From: Lumbricus rubellus
Taxonomy: Eukaryota > Annelida > Clitellata > Crassiclitellata > Lumbricidae
NCBI GenBank assembly: GCA_945859605.1
Contig: OX243814.1
Location: forward strand, 39,737,802-39,801,801
Reading direction: 5' to 3'
Length of the DNA stretch: 64,000 bases
Shown: positions 36,524 through 49,489 of the stretch, in pieces
Layout: every line of letters begins with the position of its first letter
Numbering within the stretch: the first letter of the stretch is position 1
The notes under the pieces: generated by a model
Databases searched by the model: none
Seen by the model: the letters and a program-made list of their open reading frames with translations, nothing else
What the model was told of the DNA's origin: nothing
Made by a program: the position numbers and the translations under genes

Positions 36524-37021
36524 CCTGTTGGTGCATTGATGATATCTCGTAGAGAAATGTGCAGTCTAGTTGACAGTAAAACAACTAATATTATTAATCC
36601 AAAGATATTGCTTCATTGAAGCAACCAGTGACTAAACCTGTAATATGTAGCATAGCGTTTTGGGCCAAGTTTCTCGTGACATTAGGCTAATTTTAGACAT
36701 AGCTTACAATCTGCAAGCAAAAGGTCACACGTGAACTGACTGCACTTTTAAGAGTGTCAGCGAATGGTTTATGAAACAACTCATGCACGACGATCTTTTT
36801 GTAGCCCGGCATTGATAGCGAACTGCCTTTACCCAAAAGCTGTGTACTAGTGTGTTGGTCGTCGGTCCGCTTTCAGCTATAGCCTAAGCCTGTTGAAGTC
36901 GAATAAGCTTGCGCATGATCAGAAGAGTCTCCTGCTAACGCTTTTTAAAGTCTTCATTGACGGCTGCGTTCATGAGCAAAAGAATTTGCAGCTGACAGTT
37001 ATAAGCTCTTGGATCAATAAA

Positions 37022-39490
37022 ATGCACAAATTTGCATTAGTTTTAGGGCTTTGGGTCACGCTTTTCGGTATGTAATAGGGCCTAATATGCATGAGAACAA
37101 GTTTAATTACTTGAATAGTAAGCTTACTGTTACATCATAAATCTATGTGATTGCCGGTGTCAATGACGCAATGCTTAATTTGCTATTCTGTAATTTCACC
37201 GCTGAATAAGATGGTTAAAATTCCGAGAGATTTGTTTGTCTGGAAATGCCTGCGTTTACCCGTAATCGAAACGTTTATGTTCTTCTTAGCTAAATATTTT
37301 AATAAGTCTTTTGGACCAAAACACTAAATAAGCTGTAGCCTGTAGTTCTAACTTCGGTGTCAACTTCAATTGTATAGGCTTAATACTGAAAATGTGAAAT
37401 AGATTTCTCTTGTCGTCTACTAAATCTTGATATAATCAACATCAGCTGCATACCGTTTTCTTGTTACACGTTTCAGAGAGTTTGATAACGACACCGGTCA
37501 ACGAAGCTCCAATGTGGTTCTGGTATAATCACAGCATCAACTGTTCGTCTAGTTTGGGATCAGCTGCTATTCACTGGTACTTCATACCGGTTGATGAGAC
37601 TACGAATGTAACCATTGCCGCTGGGTCAACGGTTTATCCAGCTTATGTACAATTGTACAAGATTGAACAGCCAACGCCGTATGCATCCAACCTAATCTTC
37701 TATCAGCCATCCAATTGGACGGCTGGGACCTACGTGTGTGCAGACAAGGAAATGATGGCAAGGGCGGAATCAGTTGTAATCTGTACGTATAAGACTCGTC
37801 AACGGGCTACTTGTTAACAGCTATAAGAATTGCAGTATGCAATGCTGGTAATGAAGATAAATATAACCTAATAACGGTTTCAAAAGATTAATAATTATGA
37901 TAATTATAATTTTGTGCGTATGCCTAATAACAGCACACCACCACAGTTCATTATGGCAGCTATCATCTTAAGGCTTTCTCAAAGTGATCGTTTCTTAGGG
38001 TTAATAAGCATAATTGAAGAACACAAGTGCTTTCTTTGCAGACATATTACATAAACCTCGGATAAAATATTTCTGATTCGAGACGAGAAACACGCAGTTT
38101 TCTGTGTGTGTGTTTGCTCACTACCAAATTGATTTCTTAATGACATAGTATGCCTATAGCGCCTACCACTCGAGGATCTAAATTCGTTATAATTCATAAT
38201 TTGTCACTGGTGCTATTTATAATGAAGTAGGCCTACTTGCCTGCCTAACTCGTTTTACTTGTTTCTTCCAGATGAGTTTCCAACATCATCAGACTTACCA
38301 ACATCGTCTGGGTTTCCATCATCATCTGAGCTTCCAACGAAATCGATTTCCAATGGAGACTTAGTCAACATGTCCTGCATCGTGTACTACGTTGGCAACC
38401 GCTTCATTGAGCCGATAATCTACGTTTATGACATAGATGACGTTGATAATCCGATCCTAACTCATAACATCTCTTCAATGATGCTTAGAAAAGAAGGAAC
38501 TTTGACGACAGCAACGGCAACTTTCGTCCAGACCGCAATCTGTCCAAAGTTAAAGTCGTTCAGATGTAATACTTTCTTTGGGAATCCGAAGGGAGAACTT
38601 CTACCCGGATCAGCGACCAACGCTCCAAATCATGTCCTTCAACGCGAATTTCTTCCACAGAATGTGTCGTGTAAGAACAGCTGAATTCCTTTATTGCACC
38701 TCGAATAGTGTGTAGCCGGATAAGTAAAAGATTTAGAAAAATAAACGCAGGAAAATGCCTTCTCTTAGCACTAAGAGGGCTTCAAAACAGCAAAAATATT
38801 GCAATGGCATAACTATTAACTATAATATATACTGACAGTCGATTTACGCTTTATGGAAACTGCTTGCCACCGTTTATAAAAATTTAGAAATATATAGGGC
38901 CTAATCATAGGCTATACACGCATAATCATTTTGTTTTTTCTGATTATTTGCAGTGTTGTCTGTTGTTATCAACCGAGCTGTATAATCCTTCTTTCTAAGA
39001 TAATTTGAGGAACTGTCTTCAGCCTAAAGTTATTAACTGGCACATAAATGTGACATAGCCTAATTGGTAGCGCGAGATAGCCTAAGTTATCTTCTCATCG
39101 TCTTGATTTGACACTGAAAGCTATATTTCAATGTCCTCTATTAAATGCCATTTGGTTTATTTTCGCTCTATTTAAATATTTCGTCATTAACGATGACGTA
39201 TTGCAATTTAAAGCTTATATTTTTCTGCACAGGTTTTCCGACGACAAATGACATGCAGATCATCGGTGCTGTTTCTGGTGGCACCGTTAACTCGGGTGCA
39301 ATCTTGACGTGCCATGCAACATCCTTTCCATCAGCCATCTACTTTTGGACGGATCTCAAGCACAGAAATTCCAGCTATGGACCGCGTCTCAGGGTCTGGC
39401 ATGACGGTTCATATCGGTGCACGGCTGCTGTGTACATCAACGGACAGTGGCACAAGGCTTCAAAGATCATAAAAGATCTGACTGTTGAAA
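37022..39490 (+). CDS. R4: diverged receptor, signal peptide and three Ig-like exons
   Basis: Exons 37022-37067, 37477-37782, 38272-38670 and 39233-39490 keep the phase 1-1 scheme of R2. The signal peptide is MHKFALVLGLWVTLFG. Ig1 has SINCSSSLG, HWYF and AGTYVCAD. Ig2 has VNMSCIVYY, TATATFVQTAICPK and LLPGSATN. Ig3 has GAILTCHAT, YFWTDL and GSYRCTAA. Ig2 starts with a Ser/Pro/Thr hinge of repeated (F/L)P-SS units not found in the other copies. No IPT exon follows within 20 kb. The last donor (A/GTAAGT, phase 1) could join the helix-coding exon at 54427. R4 is the most diverged copy, so it is probably an older branch rather than a recent duplicate. Confidence 0.75.
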
Positions 39491-40385
39491 GTAAGTAAGT
39501 TGGAACGCAATATTGCATAGACCGTAAACCTTCCCGCACTTCAATAAGGTAACTGAAAATGAGTTTACATAGCATACCTCATAGAATGCAATGTTTACTC
39601 GAGGCTGCTATCTTTATCCCTATAGGGCCTAATAGTGTGTCATAGATGTGTGAATTAGCTTAACAGCTTGTCGACTTTCTGAGTAGGCGTACAATTATTC
39701 ATCTGACATTCGGTTTTTGCAGTCAAGCACGACGCTTCGCCACTATATTAAAATCGCCGCATTCATAGCGAAGCATGTATAGCTTTGGTATTGGATACCC
39801 GCTCTAGTTCTACGCCTGTATCTATATGTAAATCGCTACAAGTTTGGTTTATATAAATAAAACGAAAGGGTGCTCTTTCTCATTGACCTGTCAGGCTTTA
39901 TTCACCTGTTTTTCTTTCTTAAGCTGCTTTTGACACTAAACTGAACAAATTGGTTCTTTGAATAGGTTTGTAGACTAGACTATTTGACGCGTACCGCAAT
40001 GCACAACAACCAATGACTAAAACTGAGGACACAGAGAGTGGTCTCTCAAAAACATGTTTTGTCACGCTTGGTGATGTCAGGAGTTTGTAAATGTATATTG
40101 TATAAGGACCATGGATAGACACGAGTAGTTATATCTACTTGATTCTTTGCTTTATGTGACATTTGTGGGTGGGTGCCTCTGTCATCAAGCAGTTTAATTT
40201 GGTATATAACGAATAAGCTTAATTAAATTTTGGTCACGTGAATAGGACTCTGAGATTCGAATAACCTACTGCCAACTGTTTTTGTTCATGTATCAATTTG
40301 TATCATGGTGTTTGTAAGTCGCTCTTTAGAAAGCAGTCAGAAGCGCTAATAATTATTTTTATATAGCCTAATTATTATGTTATTG

Positions 40386-40605
40386 TGGGGCAGTGGTGAC
40401 TGTGGTGTAGGGATATGTTCGGCGCATTGGAGCCAAAGTTGCGAGTTGGAATCCATCTTAAGCCGCCGCGTATACCCTAAACAAGTCCTTCACTTGTAAT
40501 TGCTCATGCGTGAAACTCTGAATCAGTGTCCGCGCTGTAGTCAAGAGCGCCTCTGATTAGGTTCTTAAATGGGCGCTATAGCAAGTGTTCATATATAAAA
40601 TTATA
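40386..40605 (+). mobile_element. tRNA-derived SINE, plus strand
   Basis: It begins GGGGCAGTGGTGACTGTGGT, has a worn B box (AGTTGGAATCC), the shared GTCCGCGCTGTAGTC segment and the LINE-like GAGCGCCTCTGA … GGCGCTATA end. Same family as 5036-5249. Confidence 0.65.
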
Positions 40606-41231
40606 TGTATATTATATGTGTATATATATAAAGTAGAGCCTATATACATGATTAGTTCCGCTAAAGGCGCTCAAATGAGAGAAATGAGGCAGGCATCCTT
40701 TGCATCGCACATTGGATATTGCTTAGGGCTTAGGCCTATGTGTACTTGTGTGATTAGAGTTTGACTCTCATGAGGCGAAACCGTTATATGGAGCGAATGC
40801 AGAGAAACCTGAACTCCAGTTGACTATCAAAACCCATTGGCAACAGATAATCAACATATCGGTCAATTATGGAAATAGACCGCAGTCATCGTTCTACTCC
40901 AGTTTTCGTCGCAGGTTAGTAAGAGAAGACAGAATTTATGTAAGCCTATGTATGGTCTCCGTTAACCCGTTTCTTAAACCAACGTTCGTTTTATGAACAC
41001 AATTTTTCGAAGACGTCACATTGGGTGACGTCATCATTTAGTCTTCTTTTCTGTACAGGTGTTCTTGTGTCAGCATGAAAATTTTATATGTCAAAGAGAA
41101 TGCATTTTTTGTTTTTAACGATTTGAACTGGTTTTAACTAAAGCCACAATGCACCGCAAAACCACATAATTTTTCGTTTTTTGTTTGCAAAGTTGTTATT
41201 TTGGTTTGATTTGTGATAATATTATCGCACA

Positions 41232-42111
41232 CAGGGCCGGCCTTAGGTAAAATGGCGCCCTAGGCAAAGCATACACTTCGCGCCCTCAGATCGCCCACTC
41301 AAATTCAATTGTGCAGCCCACGTCAGAATCTAAAGATGAACCAGAGCCTCTACACTCAGCTGAGTAATTTATATTTTTTTTAATTTTCTCAGTACACTGA
41401 AGGTTGGATAAAATTCAATTTCGTGCACAGTGGCTAAAAGTTTAAAAAGGCTATAAACATATATTTTTGTGCAAATGACTCCCTCCGCTAGAATTTGGCG
41501 CCCCATGTAACTGACTGCCTTGCCTGTGCCTAAGGCCAGCCCTGAGATTGAGCGTCGCGTAGGGCCTAGTCTGAATCACTATATCTGACGACTGGGCGCT
41601 AACTTTGACAGATAAAATTGTCCCGTATAGGTATTGTTTTTTTAAATTCTAACTTCTGTCTTCTATTTTTTCTTACGACTTTGAGCACCCGATAACTTTT
41701 GACGCTTCATGGAATCATAGAGTTTGATATCGTTTAATTTTTTAAGATCAAAAGATTCACACCCGACAAAACGACTATAAATAACACAACAATTTTTCAG
41801 TAGGCTAACTGCTGGCGTAGGCCTATTCAGTCGAAAGATCAAAGATGTCATAGGTCTATGTCAGTATTAGCGCATGATAGACATCGGGTCTATTATAGAC
41901 ATAGACTACAAAGTACAGAGTAAAGAATGCCGTTATTGAATTAGACCTGCCTGAAAATTATTATGAAATCAATAATTATTTTAAATTCTTTCCAAAGTCT
42001 TCAGTTTAAAAGAATAAAGTGCAAAAATCGCTGGTGCCACGGCGCCCCCCCCCCAAAGACTGTGGCGCGATAGGCAACTGTCTACTTTGCCTATGCCTAA
42101 GGCCGGCCCTG
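41232..42111. mobile_element. hAT-type non-autonomous element, 880 bp
   Basis: The ends are CAGGGCCGGCCTTAGG and CCTAAGGCCGGCCCTG, with a perfect duplication ATCGCACA at 41224-41231 and 42112-42119. An internal copy of the right end (CCTAAGGCCAGCCCTG at about 41530-41545) suggests a nested or duplicated structure. Confidence 0.9.
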
Positions 42112-42266
42112 ATCGCACAAGATTATGGGCATTTGACAATTGCACAATGCACATAGATAAAATAGCCTAGTATAAGCACATGCCATTTTCATTATTTTAC
42201 TGTAGAAAGCTGATGATGTGCGGCTAGTAGTCAACCACGTTTACGTTAATCATTTTCAGCATTCTC

Positions 42267-42871
42267 AGTAGGGTACTTATGATGATTCTGGACCATGCCC
42301 CCAAATAAATATGATGTTTCTGAACCAGACCCCCAAATATATATGATGTTTCTAAACCAGTGGTTTATAAATCGTCGCGGCTGACTGCACATCTCTTTGA
42401 AGTGCTCTCGTCACGGTAGGCCGCTCATCTCTTTGAAGTGTAAAAAGATGCTGACGATGCAGAGTCTGGGAGGCTGGTCGCACCCCCTCCCCACCAACCC
42501 CCTCTACAGAGGCTGGGAAACTGGTCACTCCCCTCCTCCTCTCCCCACCCCTCCACCACCCCACACACCAACCCCTCTTACAACAGCGCATTTGAATATG
42601 CTTACACAGCATCATCACTAACCAATCATCTTCAGCCTCTCCAGCCACTCAACCTACTCCCCCTACTCCCCACCCACCCACCCGCCAACCCACACACACA
42701 CACACACACACACACCACAGCCTCTCCAGCCACTCCCTCTACTCCCCCTCCACCACACACTCCACACACATCATCCCCTCTTACAGCAGCGTATTTCATT
42801 ATACTTGCACAGCATCATCACTAACCAATCATCTTCCACCTCTCCAACCACTCTCCCTACTCCCCACCCAC

Positions 42872-42914
<43 letters not shown>

Positions 42915-44364
42915 CTCTTACAGCAGCGCATTGCATTATACTTACCTACCATCATCAGCACCACCACCAACTAAAACGAAATGTATTATATTTTGTATAT
43001 TCACACACGAGCAATATTAATGTAAGACAGAACATTTTTCATTTCACAGGGCAAGGAAGAATTTATCAGTTTGTGTGTATTTGAAAGCACCCGCATACAT
43101 ACTTTTTTAATGAAGACGTAAACTTTGCAATATTTTTACAAGTCACGGAGCAAGTTTTTCAACTTGGGTAGGCCTATGTGTATTTGATCGCATCCACACA
43201 TCAACTTTTTGTCGGTAGTCACGAACTTTGCAACATTTTACATGCCACAAGCTTTCTTTTAAATAATTTATACCCAAGGTATTTCACATGCTATGTATTT
43301 GCCTGCACCAGCAAGGAATTTTAAAATATCTATTATAGCGCGCGGACACTGCACGCATTACACAGACGCTTTTCATATTGCAGAACTGCCAACACATAAA
43401 TTTTCACAACGAGCAAACGAAGGAAATAACTTTATTATTTGAGTAGTACAAGACTTTTAAATAATTTCCCCACAAGTCTGACTAAACATATACCAGACAC
43501 CTCTGAAAAATTTAAATTTTTGTACATATAGTAACATTTATTGTGTGGCAATGGTGAGCGTTGCGGTGGCGGAGAGTGCCGCGGTGGCGGCGGTGGCGGC
43601 GGTGACGGCGGCGGTGGTGGCAGCGGCGAGTGCGGCGGTGGTGGTGGTGGGACTTATGCGAGATTTGTAATGAAAGGCCTTTATTGAATTCGACTGTGAG
43701 CGGACTTCTCGCTTTTCTGCAAGTGAAAAAGTTATACGAACTGCTTCTTGAGCACACTTTTCCCTCTCAATTGCTTAACTTGTGTGGAACTTACGTGGAA
43801 CTCGCTGTGGTATTCAACTGTATTGGTGCCGCATTGCCTTGAATTTTTGACTTTCTAATACACACAAGGCTCATCACATATGGATTTGGGCAAGGACACC
43901 ACTCACAAGCACCAACAATTCGTCCTGAAATTCTCTTATAGGCTCTACCCTGTGAGCGCGTGGGTAACATTCCGGAGCGTCTCTGAGTACGGTCAGGGAG
44001 AGAGAGTGAGAGAGAGTGAGAGAGAGAGAGAGAGCGCGAGAGCGAGTGGGCTTGAAGGCCTATCCATAACAAGTGCACACGCAAACTTAGCTTCAATTAA
44101 TATTATCACAACAGTCTGCAGCGGATGCTCAGTCACTCGAAATTCTAAGTGCACATAGCCTCTGTATGACAAATATTTTCATTGTATGGAATAGGGCAAA
44201 TGGTCTCTACTGCAAACAGAGATCTGTAACATTATTCAGGCGACTTAAACTTTGTAGAAGACAGCTTCATGGGCATTGTGAATGCTGCAGCAGTTCCTAT
44301 GAATTTCATTCGAATACTCCTCCTAAACACCTATAAGACCGCCAGCCATTAGCCAATCACAAGC
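42267..44364 (+). repeat. Left terminal inverted repeat, 2098 bp
   Basis: Mirror of 47813-49910 (paired positions sum to 92177). It contains about three units of a CTTACA(A/G)CAGCGCAT repeat with CA runs (42560-42950), a GGTGGCGGC tract (43560-43650) and a GAGAGAGTGAGAG tract (43998-44040). The match ends after CCAATCACAAGC. Confidence 0.95.
43512..43970 (-). CDS. Candidate spliced gene in left repeat: basic His/Arg-rich protein
   Basis: Mirror of the right-hand copy at 48207-48665, transcribed outward. Exon parts are 43970-43795 and 43716-43512, with a TATA-like TATAAGAG at 43940-43933 and AATAAA at 43436-43431. See the right-hand copy for the protein. Confidence 0.35.
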
Positions 44365-45749
44365 CGTGGCACAGCGAAGCTCTCACCCCACAGCACTTCT
44401 ACATAGTCAGACTCTTCTATTCGTTAAGCTGCCATATCAAAGGCCATTACTTTACACCCTCAGGCGCCTTGAGTCGACCTGCATTTGAAAATCCCAGACT
44501 TCGGACTCCCTACTTTCACTCTATATAGAATACGAGCTACAATAATTATATATCACTTCCAAAGCATTTCGCACAGACACACACATTCACACACACACAC
44601 ACACACATACAAAGACACACACACATTCACACACACACACATACAAAGACACACACACACACACACACAAGAAGATAGGCAAAGTGTTAAAAGCCTCTAG
44701 TCATGGAATTTTATAGACATCTGCCTCACACCCAACCGTCTGTCGAACCCTTGCAGTACTTTATAACATTTTATACAGCGCACACGCACAACAAGACAGC
44801 GCACAGAATCTTTTTTCTACCTAGGCATATTTTACCCATTTTCAAACTAATAATTCAGAATGTGAATAATATAATATTTTTAGGAATGAAATATGTATGT
44901 ACACAATTTGATGGAAGTCAGTATTCATCAACACTAAAAATCTTTTACCACCTCTTTGCGTATGACAGTATGCAGCAATTTGCATAGTTGTAAAGACAGA
45001 GTCAATGTATAAGCTAAGTATATTCAATTTCGGAGAAATATATGTTGTTGAAGGCCATGTCATAAGAGAGTAGCACAGTATTTCAGTCAATATAAGTTTG
45101 AATTAGCCTCTTGTGACCTGCATTCTTATAGTATTTCCAAAATTTATATTCAACATTTACAAACAGACATATAGTGTAGACCTAAGCGACATCCGTTAAG
45201 CATTACCAGGTGCCTATTTTAAAAGCAGGATAGAGAAGGCCATCTGTCGACTAACATTGTAATACCCTATACCACAAGTAAGAGCGCGGGCTAATTACTG
45301 ACCAGAAGCATGCGACTCATAATTAATGGAGTGAAGTGACCGGAGCCTAATTAGCGTGCCGGCATTGTGCTCTTCAGAACTTTAAAGTCTATGCAGGGGT
45401 AAGAAGAGAATTCGCCGATTAGTAGCCTATTACGAGTCCTTTTAAAAGCGTAGGAAAATGTCACCGCACTTGTGGACAGCTGCTGCTGACCATTAAAAAG
45501 TGCACCCGTTGACTTGTGTGAAAATTGTCCCAATTAGGAGTGTGGTGAACCGGACACGTAGAGAAGGATGCAAGGCCAGGAGTAACGTAAAGGGTATAGT
45601 GTGTCTAATCACTATTGTATTCCCCACAATGTATTTGCCACAGCGAAGCCCCATGCAAGGGGATTTGGTTGGCCTAATAGAATACCCGGATTCAATACTT
45701 CAAAGCCCCCATACGACCCAAAGCAGCCAGCCCCTCACCACATTTTGCC
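44365..45749. other. Element centre, left non-coding part
   Basis: Single-copy sequence between the left repeat and the central gene. It has a CACACATTCACACAC / CATACAAAGACACAC microsatellite at 44577-44670. No convincing exon. Confidence 0.5.
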
Positions 45750-45806
45750 TATATAAAATTGAGTCAGACGAGGGGCGAAGTAGAGCGAATTTTTGCCGGA
45801 ATAGAC
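45750..45806 (+). promoter_or_regulatory. TATA promoter and short 5' UTR of the element's central gene
   Basis: TATATAAA at 45750-45757 stands 50 bp before the ATG at 45807, so the 5' UTR would be about 20-25 bases. This is compact, virus-like spacing. Confidence 0.6.
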
Positions 45807-47155
45807 ATGTCAACTGAAGAGAATGGTGAAATGTACTGCGACTGTGAAGACTGTTTGGAGGCTGCGACTGCGCAGGAAGATAACATGGAAAGTAGAAATG
45901 CGTGGGCAGAGGCTCTTCCTGGTACGGAGCGTCCGCTGGCGTGGTGCCAAGAATGGGTGGCCAGTCACGCTTTCCCGAATGTTGTGTGTAAAGACGCGTG
46001 TGGAACTGGAGAGACCGACGGAACTACAGTAGAAGAGCAGACCGTACAGAGGTTTGCAGACATTGTCCAGGGTCGTGAGTAAAAAATTTCTTTTCTTCTA
46101 TTGAAATAATTTATTTAGTTCACCAAGTCATGGTGATTGCAATAAAAATATAATAAAAATATAGTGTAAATTGGAATTTACATAGGACTCGCCGTGTGTT
46201 TAAAAATTGCATCATTTTTTTCTAAGTATTGAGACCAGCATAATTCTTATAGTAGAAATATGTTGAGGAATTACGAGAGCGCTCCTAGAAATTGTGAAAA
46301 TTATCTAAACACAGACCAACCTATAAAGTATTATTTGCATAATTTTATGTTATAGGCCTATAGATCGCTATATACGTGGGATGTTGCATTTCTGAGGCGG
46401 GGATAGTTGCGTTTACAATCATAATGTATTAATACCCATATTTATAGTTACACATTTTAAGGAATTTTTGAAGTATATAATTTTTATATATAAAGTAGAA
46501 ATATGTTCCTTTAGTTGCTGAATATATTAATTTCCTATAGACTATTACAAAATTTCTCGAATTGAAGATTTTTAAATATAATATGTGGTGGCATGCAATA
46601 TTTTTATTTTTGAACCTTCATTCATATTTTTGCAGAAGCCCTTTGCAATTATAAGAAACAGTTCATAGATTACTCATAAGAGTTGTAATATACCAAACAA
46701 ATTTCTGTCCAGCGTACTGAGCTCTGTTGTCATAGGATCTGGCCAAATTGGATTCATACATATATTGTACAATTTTTAATTTCTTTCTGTCTTTCTGTCT
46801 GTCTGTTACAGTTGAATCGCTTCAGTTAAGATCTTCAACTTCTGTAGGAGATGTGATGTGGGCGCCTGCAAGTTCGGCCATGGACGATGTGGCGCTAATG
46901 AATATGCTGTTTCCAGAGGACGCGGCGACCTTCCTGGACACGCCTCTGTCGCCCGAAGACTTGACAGAGGCATTAGACTCCAACTTCATGGATGGGGACG
47001 ACACATTCAACCTCTCATGGCCGTCGCCGCCGCTACCGCCACCTCCATCTCCTATGGACGCCGAATATTTCGGCGACGATGAGAACGATGATGATGATGA
47101 TGATAGTATGAGTTGGCACTCAATGAGTGTCAATGTTGACACTGGCATGCAGTAA
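45807..47155 (+). CDS. Central gene of the element: acidic Pro/Asp-rich protein
   Basis: Exon 45807-46074 (donor GTGAGT, phase 1) joins exon 46812-47155 (acceptor CTGTCTGTTACAG) to give 203 residues. The N-terminus is Cys-rich (MYCDCEDCLE, later WCQEW and VVCKDACG). The C-terminal half is acidic: a FPEDAATFLDTPLSPEDL region, a proline run (PSPPLPPPPSP), then DDENDDDDDD and a Ser/Met-rich end. There is no membrane segment or enzyme motif. The layout (Cys cluster, acidic amphipathic part, proline-rich part) resembles transcription activators or small viral regulatory proteins, but that is inference. ATTAAA at 47202 is a likely poly(A) signal. TATA box, splice sites, open frame and poly(A) signal together make this a convincing gene. 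Confidence 0.65.
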
Positions 47156-47207
47156 TGCACATATTTTGTGTCATATACCAGAAACTCTTTTTCTTTTATG
47201 CATTAAA

Positions 47208-47812
47208 ACTTGAAGAACCATTTGGTGTGTATATGAATTAAACACAAATACACACACAAACACACATCTAAAATATATAAAATGTCTAAACTTAAAGCAA
47301 TAATAGAGGGTCATTCTTTTTATAGAATATAAGATAATATAGATATTCTTTATACGCGTGTTGAGGGTCGTTGGGAATACATAATGAACACGTCACCAAA
47401 AAGACTCAACCCTGATTACACAAAAATTTCATATGCTCACACCGCTCTGTGAATGACACAAGAATTTCATTGCTGCTTCTATGACAGAATTTATGAGAGG
47501 AGAATTGTGTGTAGCGCCTCTACCGAAAGTTGTAGAAATTGTGTAGACATATGCTGCTGCTCTTGGTGAGTCCTGCAGCTCCTCTGGGTGTGTGTGTATA
47601 CGAAATTTCAATAGCGCGAATTGCTTGAATGTTATACAGGCTGCATCGTGCTGCTTATTCAGAGTCTGTTACATGGCTTACATCAAGAAGAGTTCATGTG
47701 AAATGAAATAATTAAGCAAGAAATAAAGAAAAAGCTGTCAATGTGGATGACACACTCAATAATGATAAATGTAAAAAGCTCGAAAGCGCTGTATTGCCTA
47801 TAAAGTATGCAA
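47208..47812. other. Element centre, right non-coding part
   Basis: AT-rich single-copy sequence after the central gene. An open stretch on the minus strand (47429-47600) has no start codon or domain I recognise. Confidence 0.4.
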
Positions 47813-49262
47813 GCTTGTGATTGGCTAATGGCTGGCGGTCTTATAGGTGTTTAGGAGGAGTATTCGAATGAAATTCATAGGAACTGCTGCAGCATTCACA
47901 ATGCCCATGAAGCTGTCTTCTACAAAGTTTAAGTCGCCTGAATAATGTTACAGATCTCTGTTTGCAGTAGAGACCATTTGCCCTATTCCATACAATGAAA
48001 ATATTTGTCATACAGAGGCTATGTGCACTTAGAATTTCGAGTGACTGAGCATCCGCTGCAGACTGTTGTGATAATATTAATTGAAGCTAAGTTTGCGTGT
48101 GCACTTGTTATGGATAGGCCTTCAAGCCCACTCGCTCTCGCGCTCTCTCTCTCTCTCTCACTCTCTCTCACTCTCTCTCCCTGACCGTACTCAGAGACGC
48201 TCCGGAATGTTACCCACGCGCTCACAGGGTAGAGCCTATAAGAGAATTTCAGGACGAATTGTTGGTGCTTGTGAGTGGTGTCCTTGCCCAAATCCATATG
48301 TGATGAGCCTTGTGTGTATTAGAAAGTCAAAAATTCAAGGCAATGCGGCACCAATACAGTTGAATACCACAGCGAGTTCCACGTAAGTTCCACACAAGTT
48401 AAGCAATTGAGAGGGAAAAGTGTGCTCAAGAAGCAGTTCGTATAACTTTTTCACTTGCAGAAAAGCGAGAAGTCCGCTCACAGTCGAATTCAATAAAGGC
48501 CTTTCATTACAAATCTCGCATAAGTCCCACCACCACCACCGCCGCACTCGCCGCTGCCACCACCGCCGCCGTCACCGCCGCCACCGCCGCCACCGCGGCA
48601 CTCTCCGCCACCGCAACGCTCACCATTGCCACACAATAAATGTTACTATATGTACAAAAATTTAAATTTTTCAGAGGTGTCTGGTATATGTTTAGTCAGA
48701 CTTGTGGGGAAATTATTTAAAAGTCTTGTACTACTCAAATAATAAAGTTATTTCCTTCGTTTGCTCGTTGTGAAAATTTATGTGTTGGCAGTTCTGCAAT
48801 ATGAAAAGCGTCTGTGTAATGCGTGCAGTGTCCGCGCGCTATAATAGATATTTTAAAATTCCTTGCTGGTGCAGGCAAATACATAGCATGTGAAATACCT
48901 TGGGTATAAATTATTTAAAAGAAAGCTTGTGGCATGTAAAATGTTGCAAAGTTCGTGACTACCGACAAAAAGTTGATGTGTGGATGCGATCAAATACACA
49001 TAGGCCTACCCAAGTTGAAAAACTTGCTCCGTGACTTGTAAAAATATTGCAAAGTTTACGTCTTCATTAAAAAAGTATGTATGCGGGTGCTTTCAAATAC
49101 ACACAAACTGATAAATTCTTCCTTGCCCTGTGAAATGAAAAATGTTCTGTCTTACATTAATATTGCTCGTGTGTGAATATACAAAATATAATACATTTCG
49201 TTTTAGTTGGTGGTGGTGCTGATGATGGTAGGTAAGTATAATGCAATGCGCTGCTGTAAGAG

Positions 49263-49297
<35 letters not shown>

Positions 49298-49452
49298 GTG
49301 GGTGGGGAGTAGGGAGAGTGGTTGGAGAGGTGGAAGATGATTGGTTAGTGATGATGCTGTGCAAGTATAATGAAATACGCTGCTGTAAGAGGGGATGATG
49401 TGTGTGGAGTGTGTGGTGGAGGGGGAGTAGAGGGAGTGGCTGGAGAGGCTGT

Positions 49453-49489
<37 letters not shown>

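Noticed and set aside
43630..43842. Tryptophan-run open frame on the opposite strand of the repeat gene
   Set aside because: It comes from the GGT/GGC tract and has no promoter, splice or domain support; the opposite strand has better gene signals.
45759..45806. Upstream extension of the central element gene
   Set aside because: It would need a TTG start and would begin within a few bases of the TATA box; ATG 45807 is the sensible start.
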